A stretch of DNA of 64,000 nucleotides. It comes from Gigaspora rosea (lineage: Eukaryota; Glomeromycota; Glomeromycetes; Diversisporales; Gigasporaceae). The notes under the pieces were generated by a model, which saw nothing but the letters and a program-made list of their open reading frames with translations, was not told the DNA's origin and searched no databases. Every line of letters begins with the position of its first letter. Within the stretch, counting starts at the first letter, position 1. Where the stretch lies: contig QKWP01000421.1 in NCBI GenBank assembly GCA_003550325.1, positions 75,625 to 139,624 on the forward strand, written 5' to 3'. The position numbers and the translations under genes are program-made. Shown piece after piece: positions 1 to 11,029 of this stretch.

Positions 1-905
1 AACTAGCCACACGTACAACTTTTGGTTGTCTAATTTAAGTAGTCCGCCCGAAGGTTCTACACTAGATGCCATACCTGCAACCCAACTAGGAGATTGCCAT
101 TTAAACTCTCTGGCTTCTACCCATGTTCAATGTTCCTTCCAATATACTCTTTCGAGTAATTTACTATTAAAAGTACCCTGAGGCTTTAGCCAAACACTTA
201 TTGGAGGGCATTTGCCCCTGTGGTAAACCTGGTAGAGTAGTACCTGTCCTCCACAGGTATTCACCTACACTTTCGGTAACTTACGCATTCACTGAGGCAA
301 ACAACTTGCAGTTAGGGGGTTACCCTGCAACCGCTATCATTACCTACTACTGCCCTTGTGGAGTTCACTAGACCCCAGTACCCGGTCAGTTACTCTTTGG
401 ATCCTTTTCCCCAGTTATCCCAGACAACCAATCCAGTTGGCCTGGAAGGATCGGTCTGCCAGGCTTTAGATGCCTAAGGTCTCCCTTTCCTTGGTTCATG
501 CTTCTATAACACATGACCTTTTCCTCTGGTACGACTCTGGTGGCCAGGTTGGTGGGCCCCCTTTGCCATAGGGGCTCTTGTCCGTCCAGTTTTCCGGTCA
601 GTTACCGCTAAGATCCTTTTCCCCGGTACCGTCGAAAGTCTAGCTACCTCTCTACTCAGGACTTGCCAAATGGGTTTCTGTTTCTCTGGTTCCTTGGATT
701 TGTCTGTGTAATGAGACACAATTTCGCCCAAAAGCTCCCATTCAAGATGGTAACCAAGGACTACAGGTAGTGTACCCAACCGATCGACAAGACACAGTTA
801 CCGGAACACAGGTCTATTTTTCAAAAGCGTCGCTAGTGGGATTTGAACTCTAGACCTGCCACTTGGCGGTGACAACTTACCAACTTCCCTAAATCGCCAC
901 ACCCT
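1..905 (-). mobile_element. tRNA-headed retroposon, copy A (3' part off window)
   Basis: Read on the minus strand, this GC-richer block starts near 905 with a tRNA-like head. A degenerate A box (TTTAGGGAAGTTGGTAAG) is followed by a B box (AGAGTTCAAATCCC at about 837-851). The body matches two other copies. Positions about 350-900 match 54045-54588 (minus), and 1-900 matches 48311-49215 (plus, strongly decayed). The 3' end lies beyond the left edge, so its tail and target duplication cannot be checked. A 91-codon open frame (504-779, minus) has a partial counterpart in copy B but resembles no family I know, so I do not call it a gene. Pol III transcription from the internal promoter is inferred from the head only. 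Confidence 0.75.
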
Positions 906-1492
906 TTAAGTATCAGTTTTAGTAAAGTATCAGTTTTAGTAAAACATGCTAAATCAAAAAAAAAAACACCGATTATCATGATAATCATTAACTAGCCAAT
1001 CAGCAATCATTATTATTCTAATAAGACCAGACCGGGTATTACCTAGGCGGATCTTTGTGTAGGTCTGAACCCATATCGATTCTGATAAATTAAAGGTCCA
1101 AACTCAGTTCGTCAATGGACTAGACCAAATCTCGGACCGGACCCAGATCTTTTGCGGAACACTACTAGTTTACACATACCGTATATTACACAAAGGCCCA
1201 GTACTTTGTTTTTGCAAAAATAATTTTTGGTTACATGCTGCTAATGTTGTATAACATTACACAAGTCTTGTTTTGGTAACCTAAATCAAGTTGGGCCAAT
1301 TGAAAATAATTAAAATTATAATATACAATATTATATTAAAATCTAAAAATAGTAACTTTTTGTGTAACTATAGTGGAAATAGCAAAATACCATGGTGGAA
1401 ATAGGCAGTCCCTAATTTTATAATATTTTTAGGATTAATTAATTTGTAACCGCGGTTACTGTAATTCATCCCAACATACCAATTAAATTCTA
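906..1492. other. Intergenic stretch with a hAT right-end fragment
   Basis: A short direct duplication (AAGTATCAGTTTTAGTAA, twice) lies at about 908-943. Positions about 1030-1164 look like the right end of a hAT element. The sequence has GGATC and GGACCGGACC motifs and stops in GCGGAACACTA, the inverted terminus of the hAT at 4828-8634. No matching left end is visible. The rest is AT-rich without a gene. Confidence 0.45.
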
Positions 1493-1745
1493 AGATCAGG
1501 TGTAGCGTTACATATTTGAAAAAGTCAAAACAAATGTTCTTCTGCCAAAAATTGCTTCTAAATCAAATTTCACATATGAAACTACCTTTCAGTTTCTAAC
1601 AAAAAAATTCCTTGCTAAATTTTAATGTAACTAAAGCCCTCTTTAACTCAAAGCCTTACACCAAGCTTCACTCTAACTCTAACCTTAATCACATGGTTTT
1701 ATTTTTATAGAAAGTTTGGTTTGATAGTCACGTTACACCTGATCT
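1493..1745. mobile_element. MITE, TA target duplication (AGATCAGGTGTARCGT termini)
   Basis: Inverted termini AGATCAGGTGTAGCGTTAC (left) and GTTACACCTGATCT (right) are flanked by TA on both sides (1491-1492, 1746-1747). This is the signature of a Tc1/mariner-type non-autonomous element. Related termini occur at 23576-23802 and inside 11984-12296. The interior has no coding potential and includes CTCTAACTCTAACC tracts. Confidence 0.75.
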
Positions 1746-1805
1746 TAGTATTTGCAGTTATAAATTTATTCTGTAACCTACAATTACAAATCAATTAATC
1801 CATAT

Positions 1806-1924
1806 TATTAAAACAGATTTAAATTTTTATTTTATTTTTAAAATTTTATTATATTTTTAATATATTATAAATACATTATTAAAATATTTTTTTATATAAA
1901 AGCATATTTATTATATTTTCAAAA
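1806..1924. repeat. Left half of an AT-rich repeat split by the 1925-4733 element
   Basis: The reverse complement of this segment matches about 52610-52740 nearly base for base. Its other half lies at 4734-4800. In the 52.6-kb copy the two halves are contiguous, so that copy is an empty site for the insertion between them. The repeat is almost pure A/T and lacks coding potential. Confidence 0.8.
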
Positions 1925-2104
1925 GGGAATATTGTTATAGTACTATAGCATTTTAGTACTATAGCGCTATAGTGCTATGTTTTTTAATAAATTTATTTTG
2001 TGTACCTGGGATGGTATATAATCAGTAATCATAGTGATAATCAGTATTTTTTTTGTTTTTATTTTTGTATTTCTATTTCAATATTTATTAAAATATTCTT
2101 TTCT

Positions 2105-2254
2105 TTAGGCTGTAGATAATTTTGTTATTGGTGTCGCCGTTCCGGGCGTTGTCATACTTGGTGTCATAGTTCTTAGCATCATAGTTCTGGTGTCGTCGTC
2201 ATTACAAAAGCAATCGTTATTGGAACTAATAGCAGTGTATGCAGGTAATTCGTC
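2105..2254 (+). other. Exon-like Val/Ile/Gly-rich segment inside the MULE-like element
   Basis: A polypyrimidine-TTTAG acceptor-like site (about 2100-2110) precedes a frame that reads as a hydrophobic V/I/G/L-rich peptide (VIGVAVPGVVILGV...). A GCAGGTAATT donor-like site follows near 2241-2250. It resembles in composition the exon-like cassettes at 28100-29450 and the V/A-rich frame at 63.6 kb. Whether it is transcribed or is a captured gene piece is unknown. No family is recognised. Confidence 0.35.
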
Positions 2255-2671
2255 GTTGATGTTGTTCCTTTGGTGTTGCTGTTCTAATGTTGTCGCTACT
2301 AGTATATAGAGTTTTTGATTTTGGTGTTGTGTTTTTTCACGTCGTCGTTGATGGAATCATCATTAGTGGTGCGTGATGTGTTGTTAGTACTGATGTTCCA
2401 GTGGGTTTCCATTAACAACACTAATTAGGATAATTGCATTGGATTTTGTTGTTCCGGTTCTTGAGGTATTTGTGAAAGTGTAGTTTTTTTTTATTGTAAA
2501 CGCATTTACAATAAACTAATGTTTTTTTTCTTTCTTTTGATTGTTGCATATCGGTTTTCTGGTGCTATTTGAAAATATAATTGTCGGTCATTATTGGAGT
2601 CATGAAAAATTTTTGTCATTATTATTGGAGCAGTGTACTTTGTCGCTGGTATTTGTTGTCTTTATTAGAAT

Positions 2672-3637
2672 TAGGGTGCGAAACGGGCCGGGTCGGGTCG
2701 GGCTTTCTAAGACCCGAAACAGAGCCCGAAAAATTTTTTTAGGCCCGATTTCAAGCCCAAGCCCGACAAAAAGCCCGTTAAACAAACCGGGCCGGGCCTT
2801 GTTATAAATCGGGCTCAAGCCCGACAAAAAAGCCCGCTAAGCAAACTGGGCTGGGCTTTATTTTAAATTCAGCCCAAGCCCGGTCCGGCCCGTATTTCAT
2901 ATAGATTTTTGACTCTGACGGCAGAAGATGCCATCGGAAATCGTATTAAAACCTTTTTTTAAGAGCTGATAGTATAGTGTTGAAACCGATAGCATGGATA
3001 ATAATATATTCGAAATGTTCTTCTAATCTATATTCGTTCACCAGACTTACTTGTCTGGCTTTTTGATTTCTTACTAAGGGTATGTTTTCCTACCTAGTGA
3101 AGTTTACGTACATACGTACGTATGGTGCAAGTCTAAAAATCACAATTATTTCAGGACAAAAATTAAAATCTTATTCCTTAAAAAAAAGATAATCAAGTAA
3201 CACAATTTAAATCAATATCTACTTCTGTAACGAATAAGGTAAAATTGAGGTTTTTATTCTTGCACCGTATCGGTTAGTGCACAAGAATTAAATTTCTTAC
3301 CCCTACATTATAACTACAATATAAGGTATTTTCAAATATACTTTTGCTTTTTGCTTTTTTTTTCAACAAAACCCGAGTTCGGCTTTTGTTGAAAAAAAAA
3401 GCAAAAAGCAAAAGCATATTTGAAAATACCTATAGTATATATATACGTATATACGTAATCTACCTCTAGGGTTTACCGGGCCTAATCGGGTATATTACAG
3501 AGGCCCGGGACTAGCCCGATATTTTTTAGGCCCGACCCGAGCCCGGCCCGCTTTATAAAAATGTGAGCCCGAAACTAGGCCCGAGCCCGGCCCGGCCCGC
3601 TAATTTCCGGGTTTAGCCCGGCCCATTCTGCACCCTA
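2672..3637. mobile_element. Non-autonomous hAT with GGGCCGGG arrays, nested in MULE-like element
   Basis: Inverted termini TAGGGTGCGAAACGGGCCGG (left) and the equivalent TAGGGTGCAGAATGGGCC read from the right agree. An 8-bp target duplication ATTAGAAT lies at 2664-2671 and 3638-3645. TAGGG ends with an 8-bp duplication are the hAT hallmark. Both subterminal regions are packed with GGGCCGGG/GCCCGA motifs that stand out in this AT-rich DNA and may be transposase-binding repeats. The interior has no transposase. A 106-bp perfect-looking palindrome sits at 3325-3430. A longer relative is at 19515-21099. Confidence 0.9.
3325..3430. repeat. Long hairpin-forming palindrome
   Basis: Arms of about 46 bp (GGTATTTTCAAATATACTTT... 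and its complement ending GAAAATACC) flank an 11-nt loop. The arms contain TTTTTTTTTC and GCAAAAAGCAAAAGC tracts. It lies inside the hAT at 2672-3637. Confidence 0.85.
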
Positions 3638-4338
3638 ATTAGAATCATGAATATTTCGTCATTGGTAGACACTATTTTTGTTATTTTGTTCATTAAGTAG
3701 CGTCATTATAATATCTTCATGAATAATGATACAATTAGTCTGGGATTTAGGGTTAGGGTAAGCGATTAAGTTAGAGGTTAGAGTTAGGGTTAGGGTAAGC
3801 AATTAAGTTAGAGGTTAGGGTTAGAGTTAGGATGAGCGATTTAGTTGGTGTTAGGGTTAGGTTTAGGGTAGGCTTTATATTAATTGTATTTTTTTCGCAA
3901 TGATATAATCAATCATTATAATTTTATTAATAAAATCGGTCAATCTGATATGCAAATCGTGTAATGAAAATTTTTAGTTACGTGATTTATAGTTTTATTA
4001 TTTTAAAATTTCTAGTGATATTATAACTGCAGATTGCCTACTATCATTTACATTATAGTAAGTTAGTAGTGTTCAAAAAATTTTGCTTTTTGTGTACTTA
4101 AGCTAATCCGACGATTTGGATTCAGACCTCAGATCAAACCTTCAAAGCATTAATACTAGCTTAGTACTGCCTACTAATATTATAGCAACAATTACAATCC
4201 AAGCAATTTTACTTGCTATATCGGTTAGCAGGTTTTGGTGATTTCGGGCAAAATTATTTGAGTCAGATTGACTCAGGTTACACAAAATACAAAAATTTTT
4301 GGCCATTATCAATTCGTTCACAACTCAACATAACTATT

Positions 4339-4618
4339 TAGGGATTGTGAACTGTTATTCGGTTAACCGCCTATGATCATTTATTTATTTTATATGGTTA
4401 AACGAGTAAACAATTAATCATTTAACGTTCGTTTAATGACTCACATAAAGACAAACAAATATACATGTGGTAACAGGCAAATAGCATATATAAATGATTA
4501 ATAAGTAATTAAATAGTTATACGATTAAACTGTTAAACGGTTATATGACGATTACAATTAAATGGTTAAGTGATTATATGATTATACAATTATTATTTAT
4601 GAGCGGTTCTAAACTCTA
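4339..4618. mobile_element. hAT MITE, 280 bp, GATTAAACGGTTAA arrays
   Basis: Left end TAGGGATTGTGAAC and right end GTTCTAAACTCTA are inverted relatives. Flanks TAACTATT (4331-4338) and TAACTGTT (4619-4626) agree at 7 of 8 bases, as expected for an aged hAT duplication. The interior is built almost wholly from GGTTAA/GATTAA motifs on alternating strands. It is nested in the 1925-4733 element. Confidence 0.7.
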
Positions 4619-4733
4619 TAACTGTTAAACATGTATAAATTATACAGTATATAAGTTATAATAAATTATATATAAAACCATAGCACTATAGTGCTATGGC
4701 GTTATAATGCTATAGCACTATAAAATAAATTCC

Positions 4734-4827
4734 TTTTCAAAATATTATTATTTTATTATAAAAACATATATACTTTTTTTTAAGTTTCAGTAAAGGTGTG
4801 TTTGTATGTTTTTTTGTGAAGTATAAC
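4734..4827. repeat. Right half of the split AT-rich repeat
   Basis: Positions 4734-4800 match the reverse complement of about 52570-52615, including AAGTTTCAGTAAAG, the terminal motif of the AT-rich block at 52569-53582. This half directly continues 1806-1924. Confidence 0.75.
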
Positions 4828-5479
4828 TAGTGTTCCGCACGGATCAGAACGGATGGATCTTTTTAAAGATCTGGTTCCAATCTGACAAACCGGATTGAAC
4901 CCAAGTCCAGATTCGGATCTGAATAAGCAAGATCCGGATCTGGATCCGATAATAAATAATGCATTTTTTTAAAAATATGCATTTATTTATATAATCGCTT
5001 TAATTATCGAAATTTTTTAATTATGAAGACATTTTTTTTAATTATAACGTCATTTTTTTATTATTATGATAATAATTAATTATGCCAATTTATTTTTTAA
5101 TTATTATGATATTTTTATGATAATTTTTTAATAATTACTTTTAAGAGAACTTTCGAACCAATTTACTATATTTCCAAGCGAATATCAAAAAAAATTCATA
5201 TTATTTCCAGATATATCAATCTTTATTTACTAATTTTAAAGAATTTCTCAAGCTACTTTGTTTAAATCTGCGAGTAAAAATTATTTTCGCTCACGACTTC
5301 TTAATACAAATGTATTATTCAGTTCAATTTCTGATGATTTATTTAAATCCGCAAGTGATTCATTATATCAGACTTAAGTATAAATTTAGTAAAAATAACT
5401 CATGATTTAGAACTATTAAATATTAAGTTATATACATATGATTTATCCAATTCTCGCCACCATGACCTTAAACACATTG

Positions 5480-7863
5480 CCATTCGTACTGTCTTTTCAT
5501 TTAGTTGACTTCACTTTTCGGTTATTATGTCGCCACTAATGCTAAAAACTTGTTCGCTTGGAACACTCGTTGCAGTATCGGAAGATAGTCTCTAGCAAAT
5601 CTCGAAAGATTTGGATAATTAGCTTCATTTATTCTCCACTACTCAAGAATATCAATACACGGATCAACTAGTGGTGCATTTAGGTACATATCAAGTTCAC
5701 TTTGACACTTAATACGGGTTTGTTTGTAAATTCGTGATATTATATTCATTGTGAACATTTCAACAATCGAGTTTATATCTTGACCAGGGACAGGTGCATA
5801 TTGATTTTTGTATTTATTTTTAATGCTATAAAATAATACATATAGTATTAATTAATATATTATTGGTTATATCTTTTATATTACAAATGAAACTAACATG
5901 TCTTTAATTTGATTAGTAAGTTGCAACGACTATCCGAGCTTTTCAAAATACTGAAACTTAAGTCGCAGATCCAACACTATTGCCGAAATATGCCATATAT
6001 TTGTTTTTTGACAATATTCTAGAAGTTTAGCAGTCGCAGCTTGACATCCTTGTACGAGCCATTGTGGTGTATTACTTTTTCTTTGAGTTTCACCTAGCAT
6101 TTCGAGCACCATGTGATACAGGGGAACAACTATCAATAATGTTGAATATTTGGATGCCGATACGATAGTTGTTACTAAACAAATATTTTATGTAATACGT
6201 TTATTAATATAAACTAATAAATTACATTATAATACAGTTTACTAACCATCTTTAAATAGTTTTAAAACTTTGACTACAAGTTTTATTTTATCCCATTCAT
6301 CTTCACTAAGAACGTATGACCGCGAATCTGATTCAGCTAAAGCAATACTATCTAATATATTCACAACTTTATAGCCCAATTACACATTTCAAAGGTAGAA
6401 TTCCATCTTGTGCTTACATCAAGAATTGGTTTTAATTGGCTTATATTGTGAATTTGACATGCCTTTTGTAACCTTTCGCAATGTTTTGGTGTTCCTCTAA
6501 CACTTTTAATCAAAGATCACAGCTAAAAAAAATATATATATAATATATAAATATAAAATAAATAATAATAATAAACCAACGAATTGACCTAATTTCATTA
6601 AAAAAAAATACTAACCCTTTCTAATTCTGTTCCCACGATATTTAACATGCTTTGCACTGCAGGGTTTAAAATATGTCCAAAACATTGTACCGATTGTTGC
6701 ATACTATCAAACCCGATACTAATTCATGACAAAGAATATACAAAGTCTTGCAAAAACCTATTATTAGATGATGCATTGTCACGAGTAATTGCAATTAACT
6801 TTGAGATAATACCCATTTCTTGAAGACATATTTCTATTGCATTTGAAATTGCGGCACTCGTATGTGAACCTTTCATACTAACAAAATCTAACAAAATATT
6901 TTTAAGCTTCCATGATGCATTTAGATAGTGGATAGTTACAGCTATAAACGACTTGTCACCAGTATCATTCATCCATATATCAGTAGTTACGGCTATACCT
7001 TTGGGAATTTCTTGCAAACTTTCTTCGAAGCCTCCTTCGTTCTATTTTGAAATTACATACTATGTGTCTTTTTACTGAATTGGCCAAAGATGCTATTAAA
7101 AAAAAAAAACTAAGTATATCTTTTTATTCTCAAGCACTATTCTAAGAGCACTATTCTAATAAATATTATACCTACTGCACGAGGATCTAAAAATTTAAAA
7201 ATCAAACAAGTTCTTCATCTTTGGTGATTAAAAAAGGTCAATTACGTTTAATGATCTATTGTTTAATTAGATTATCAAATTTAATTTTATTAAATAGTTC
7301 GTGGAAATGATTATTGATCTAATAAATATAATATATTTTAAATCACATAAATATTTTTCTAACTATTACCAGTATATATTTAAAAACATACGCTTGTTTT
7401 ATTATTTAGTATATCAATAACTGAGACACCCTCTTGGTTTTTATTCGGCCTTTTAATTCAGGTACTTTATTTCTATATATTTTAAGATGCTTTTTCAGAT
7501 TTGATGTGGTTCCATCTTTATATACCAAGTTTGTGCTACAAAAATCACAGGTTGCCTTGTCACCTTATTTTTTGAAATAGTTCCACACAAAAGATCTATA
7601 ATATAAAGCAACCCGTAAGTAAATACAAATTGATATGAAGTTGCTTAATACTACAAAGCTTTTTACCTAGAATGCACAGTTTTACTGCTATGACCATCTT
7701 CTAATTGGGTTGGAGATGATTTACTAATTTCACCTTCGACTTCAACTTCAGCTTTGACTTCATCTTCAGCTTTGGTTTCGGCTTCGGCTTCATTTTCGTC
7801 CATGTAAGTAGGCGTTTGTTCATAATTAGATTCACCAAACTCCCAAAGAGGAAGTGTAGACAA
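5480..7863 (-). pseudogene. hAT transposase relic (BED finger, RNase H-like core, C-terminal dimerisation region)
   Basis: Order on the minus strand: an acidic N-terminal stretch opens with MSTLPLWEFGESNYE (7863-7663), followed by a likely intron. A BED-type zinc finger lies at about 7580-7480, with CDFC, TTSNLKKHLK and the usual SFVWNYF lead. The catalytic-core segment at 7017-6724 contains TTDIWMNDTGDKSF, VTIHYLNASWKLKN and AITRDNASSNNRF, which are canonical hAT blocks. A fragment with VLDLRLKFQYFEKLG lies at 6136-5930. The C-terminal dimerisation region at about 5720-5500 contains ELDMYLNAPLVDP and WRINEANYPNLSRFARDYLP. Stops occur within the finger exon (before GDKATC) and in the C-terminal block (after DILE), and the pieces lie in different frames, so it is not functional. 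It would have catalysed cut-and-paste transposition of 4828-8634. Confidence 0.85.
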
Positions 7864-8355
7864 GGTTGATATTGCAAAAAAAGACTTTTTAATGAAAAGT
7901 TCAAAAGGTTCTTTGGTATTAGAAAAAAGTTTCTTTTAAAAAAACATTTCATGCTCAACAACATAACACGTAATGCAAAGTTCTTTATATCAAAAAAAAA
8001 AAAATTCAGAAAAAAAAAAATTTAAAAAAAAACCTATCTAAAATTTAAAATATAACATAATGTCCCTTTCTTTTAATAATTGTTAGGGATTAGAAGACTT
8101 AAAAGGCTTAGAAAACTTTTAAGTTGTAAAATACTTAGCAGTTGTAGAAAACTTAGAAAGCTTAGAAAACTTAGAGTTGATCTTATCTTTATAATAAAAA
8201 AAGCATTTAACGGTTTAGGAATAAAAAAAATAGCTTAGAAGTTAATATAACGCTTTTTTTTTTTTAAAATAATATAAGCCAATCAGTATATAATATTTCT
8301 AGCCAATTATAATTAACAGATCCAAACGGATCTACCGGATCAGATCCCAATATGG

Positions 8356-8500
8356 AGGTCGACTAAAGCGGAGTTAATTCAATATATGATCTACACACAG
8401 CATAAATTACATTATTGATACCTATATAACCTTCTAACAATAATTGCATCAAAAAGGTAACCCTAACCCTAACCAAATTTCACTCCGCTTTAGCCGACCT
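8356..8500. mobile_element. 145-bp MITE with 10-bp TSD
   Basis: Termini AGGTCGACTAAAGCGGAGT and ACTCCGCTTTAGCCGACCT are inverted repeats with one mismatch. The perfect 10-bp duplication CCCAATATGG lies at 8346-8355 and 8501-8510. The interior has no coding potential and includes a CCCTAACCCTAACC tract (8461-8474). The duplication length suggests a Mutator-type transposase, but the family is not named. It is inserted in the right subterminal region of the hAT. Confidence 0.85.
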
Positions 8501-8644
8501 CCCAATATGGATCCGAATTCGGTAGTACTTAAAAATCATGAATCCGGATCTGATCCGAACACCGGATCCGGATCTGATCCGAACACCGGATCCGGATCGG
8601 ATCCGAGTCCTCAGATCGGATCTGCGGAACACTAATTATAATAT

Positions 8645-8755
8645 TCTTATAGTATTCTTGTACACATTCTTGTGGTAAAGTAATAGCGTTCTTGTAGAAT
8701 TTAATAGCATTCTTGTAGTAATTATATGGCATTCTTGTAGTAAAGTGACTAAAGT
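8645..8755. repeat. Minisatellite based on GCATTCTTGTAGTAA
   Basis: About five degenerate copies of a ~20-27-bp unit centred on TTCTTGTAGTAA, each followed by an AT-rich spacer. The same unit recurs at 11030-11220. Confidence 0.6.
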
Positions 8756-8849
8756 AATGTGTCCTATTCTTAGAAATGATCCTATTATTAGAAATTTTTT
8801 ATTTTGGGTTACAATAGACTATAAAACACAAATTTTTTCAAACAAGTTA

Positions 8850-9456
8850 TGGGTCGGTGCAGAAAGATTTGTACCTCAAAAAATTTCATAAATTTGACAC
8901 TAAGGAAAAATATTTTTTCTTGATTAATTATTAAAAATTTTTTAGTATCAAATAAAATAGTTTTTAATCTAACTTATTATAATATTTTTATTGTTTTAAC
9001 ATTGTTTTATTTTAATAATTAAGCATATACAATTAACTGTATTTGAAAAAAAACCAAAAATTTTTTTTAAAAAAAAAGATATTTTAAATAATTTCGCAAC
9101 CAATATACAGTTCTATAAGCTGATACTTCGCAAGTGCATTAATGTGCATATAATAAAGATATGGTTAAAATTTAAGCAAAATTGGATCACTGGTTGTGAA
9201 GAAATTAAGCTTTAAAGTGAGGTGATTAGTTTTTTTTTTACTATATACATGTATATATAAATTACTATAGTAAATTATATAGTAAAAAAAAAAAGTTACT
9301 ATTAATAAATTTTTTTATTTTATCAATAAAATAATCAAAAAAATTTTATTTTTATCAATCCGGTAATCTAATAAGTATATTAAATTAAAAATTAATTTGT
9401 ACAAAAAATATTTTAATCAGAGCTATTTGAGGTACAAATCTTTTTGCACCGGCCCA
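8850..9456. mobile_element. MITE, TA TSD, 31-bp TIR
   Basis: Inverted termini TGGGTCGGTGCAGAAAGATT and TGGGCCGGTGCAAAAAGATT (read from the right), each continuing TTGTACCTCAAA, agree at 29 of 31 bases. TA flanks lie at 8848-8849 and 9457-9458. This is a Tc1/mariner-type non-autonomous element. The AT-rich interior has no coding capacity. Confidence 0.85.
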
Positions 9457-9591
9457 TATATGAATACAAATATATATGTTAGAATATATCATGTTGCATA
9501 AAATTAACTATTTGTATAACCATAGAACTATATTTACTATTCTAGTAACCTTTGAAGCAATTACAAAAGACAAATGTGCTGATTCTACAAA

Positions 9592-9915
9592 TTTGATAAT
9601 AAGTTTTGATCTACTGATCCGTTTAGATAGTTTTGCTACCAAAATATTTGTCTTAATGAGATGATTCTAACAAGCCCAAAATCATTAAAATCTGATCACA
9701 GGATCCAAGATCATCATGATTTTGTACTATTTTATTAGTAAATTTTGTATATTTAAAATTTATTAATAAAATAGTACAAAATTATAATGATCTTGGAATC
9801 CTGTAATTAGATTTTAATGATTTTGGGCTTTTTAGAATCGTTTCATTGAAATGAACATTTTGGTGGCAAAATCATTTAAAACAGATCAGTAGATCAAAAC
9901 TTATTATCAAAATTT
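9592..9915. repeat. Long foldback repeat, type B module
   Basis: Two ~150-bp arms fold around about 9753. Each arm contains in order TTTTGATCTACTGATC, TACCAAAAT, a GAGATGATTCTAAC-like block, AAGCCCAAAATCATTAAAA and GATCACAGGATCCAAGATC. The same ordered blocks form the foldbacks at 25942-26247, 60268-60420 and 61562-61880. No coding sequence. Confidence 0.8.
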
Positions 9916-9924
9916 GCTTATATA

Positions 9925-10190
9925 AAATACAAGATAAAGTAAATATTAACAACAAAAACTTATGAAATAAGACAAAAAAAAAACAGAGAGCAGCAAAAAA
10001 AAAACAAAAAAAACAAAAAACAAAATATAAAAAAAATATTATAAAAAAAAATTTAAAATTTTTAAATTTTTTTAGAATAGTTATATTAGATTTCTAACAA
10101 TAGAAGCCAATGGTCAAAATTTAACCAAATTTTACAAAGTTTTAAGCTTATTAGGAAAAAATTTTTTATATAAGAATACTGTATAATACA
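9925..10190. other. AT-rich gap without recognisable features
   Basis: A-rich low-complexity DNA with several homopolymer runs. I see no gene or bounded element here. Confidence 0.5.
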
Positions 10191-10205
10191 ATTTATATAT
10201 TATTA

Positions 10206-10706
10206 TTGTTTTTTTTTTATACTTCAATCCTGCATGCTTCTTCTATGTAACTCTTCTATTTTTACAACATTTCCAACTATCTCAGATAAGCTTCCGGCTT
10301 GCCTTGTACCACCCAAACAACCTCCTAGATCTCTCTCCTGCAGTGTTTCAGTTCTCGTCTAATAGAGTTCTAGCTGCTTAGAAGGTTATAGCAAGTGAAT
10401 GCTTTATCTGGCTTGCCTTTCGCCGCCCAAATGTAGGTTTGTATACTGTTTGTACTGATGTTATTTATACTTCCTGCAGGATCGTTCAATTTTCTTAGTC
10501 TAACTTTTGTGAGTATATAATCATTACACGAAAACACTGCCATCAAGTTCATGCCTCATTGAACTGACCTTACATCTTGTATGACTTTAGTTATTTCTAA
10601 TCAAGTTCTAACTATCAAATTCAATTTATCACCAAGCATTATTGAACCAGCAACCTTCGATTGAAAACCTGGGAGCATAACCACTAAGCTATCAACCCGC
10701 AAATCT
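10206..10706 (-). mobile_element. tRNA-derived SINE, 0.5 kb, 15-bp TSD
   Basis: On the minus strand the element begins at the right with a tRNA-like head. An A-box-like TGATAGCTTAGTGGTTATGC is followed by a B-box-like GGTTGCTGGTTCAAT (10645-10700). It ends at the left in an oligo-A tail (poly-T at 10208-10218). A perfect 15-bp direct repeat ATTTATATATTATTA flanks it at 10191-10205 and 10707-10721, the signature of target-primed reverse transcription. The body has no coding potential. Mobilisation by a LINE in trans is inferred, and no LINE is seen in the window. Confidence 0.88.
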
Positions 10707-10746
10707 ATTTATATATTATTAAATAATAAATAAATAATAAATTTTA

Positions 10747-10968
10747 GGCTATATAAAGTTAATTTTTTTGGATCTCATAACCCAGCTGGGTTATATTTTG
10801 GAAATTTTTTGAAAAAAATTTTTTATATATTTTAATAGTCAGGGGTGGGATTTCAAAAAAATTTTTTTAAAAATTTTATAAAATTTTATATATAAAATTT
10901 TTAAATAAAAGCTGGGTTATTTTTTTTGTCTCATGTTATGAGAACCAAAAAATTAACTTTATATGGCC
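10747..10968. mobile_element. PIF/Harbinger-like MITE, TTA TSD
   Basis: Termini GGCTATATAAAGTTAATTTT (left) and GGCCATATAAAGTTAATTTT (from the right), both continuing to GATCTCATAAC-like sequence, are inverted repeats. A TTA triplet flanks both ends (10744-10746, 10969-10971). Three-base TTA duplications with GG-starting ends fit PIF/Harbinger. The loop is AT-rich. Confidence 0.75.
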
Positions 10969-11029
10969 TTATATATAAAATTTTATAAAAATATATTAAT
11001 ATATAAAAAATTTTAGAAACAAAAAAATG

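Larger units (their letters stand above)
1925..4733. mobile_element. MULE-like element, 2.8 kb, 9-bp TSD
   Basis: The element is bounded by a perfect 9-bp direct repeat TTTTCAAAA (1916-1924 and 4734-4742). It has imperfect inverted termini of about 56 bp, rich in CTATAGCACTATAG palindromes (1925-1980 and about 4680-4733). The 9-bp duplication is typical of Mutator-like elements. A related copy of the flanking repeat at 52.6 kb lacks the insertion and confirms both borders. No transposase remnant was recognised, so it is non-autonomous. It hosts a hAT at 2672-3637 and a hAT MITE at 4339-4618. It also holds a hydrophobic exon-like stretch (2105-2250) and TTAGGG-like tracts (3745-3880). Confidence 0.85.
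4828..8634. mobile_element. hAT transposon with degenerate transposase, 3.8 kb
   Basis: Inverted termini TAGTGTTCCGCACGGATC (left) and GATCTGCGGAACACTA (right) match. The 8-bp flanks AGTATAAC (4820-4827) and ATTATAAT (8635-8642) agree at 6 of 8 positions, suggesting an old insertion. Subterminal GGATCCGGATCTGATCC arrays lie at 4845-4955 and 8510-8625. The minus strand holds a broken BED/hAT transposase. A 145-bp MITE is inserted at 8356-8500. The termini define the same family as the fragment ending at 1164. Confidence 0.85.

Noticed and set aside
504-779. 91-codon frame in retroposon copy A as a gene
   Set aside because: Only a partial counterpart survives in copy B, it is lost in copy C, and it matches no family I know. 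It is likely chance openness in GC-richer DNA.
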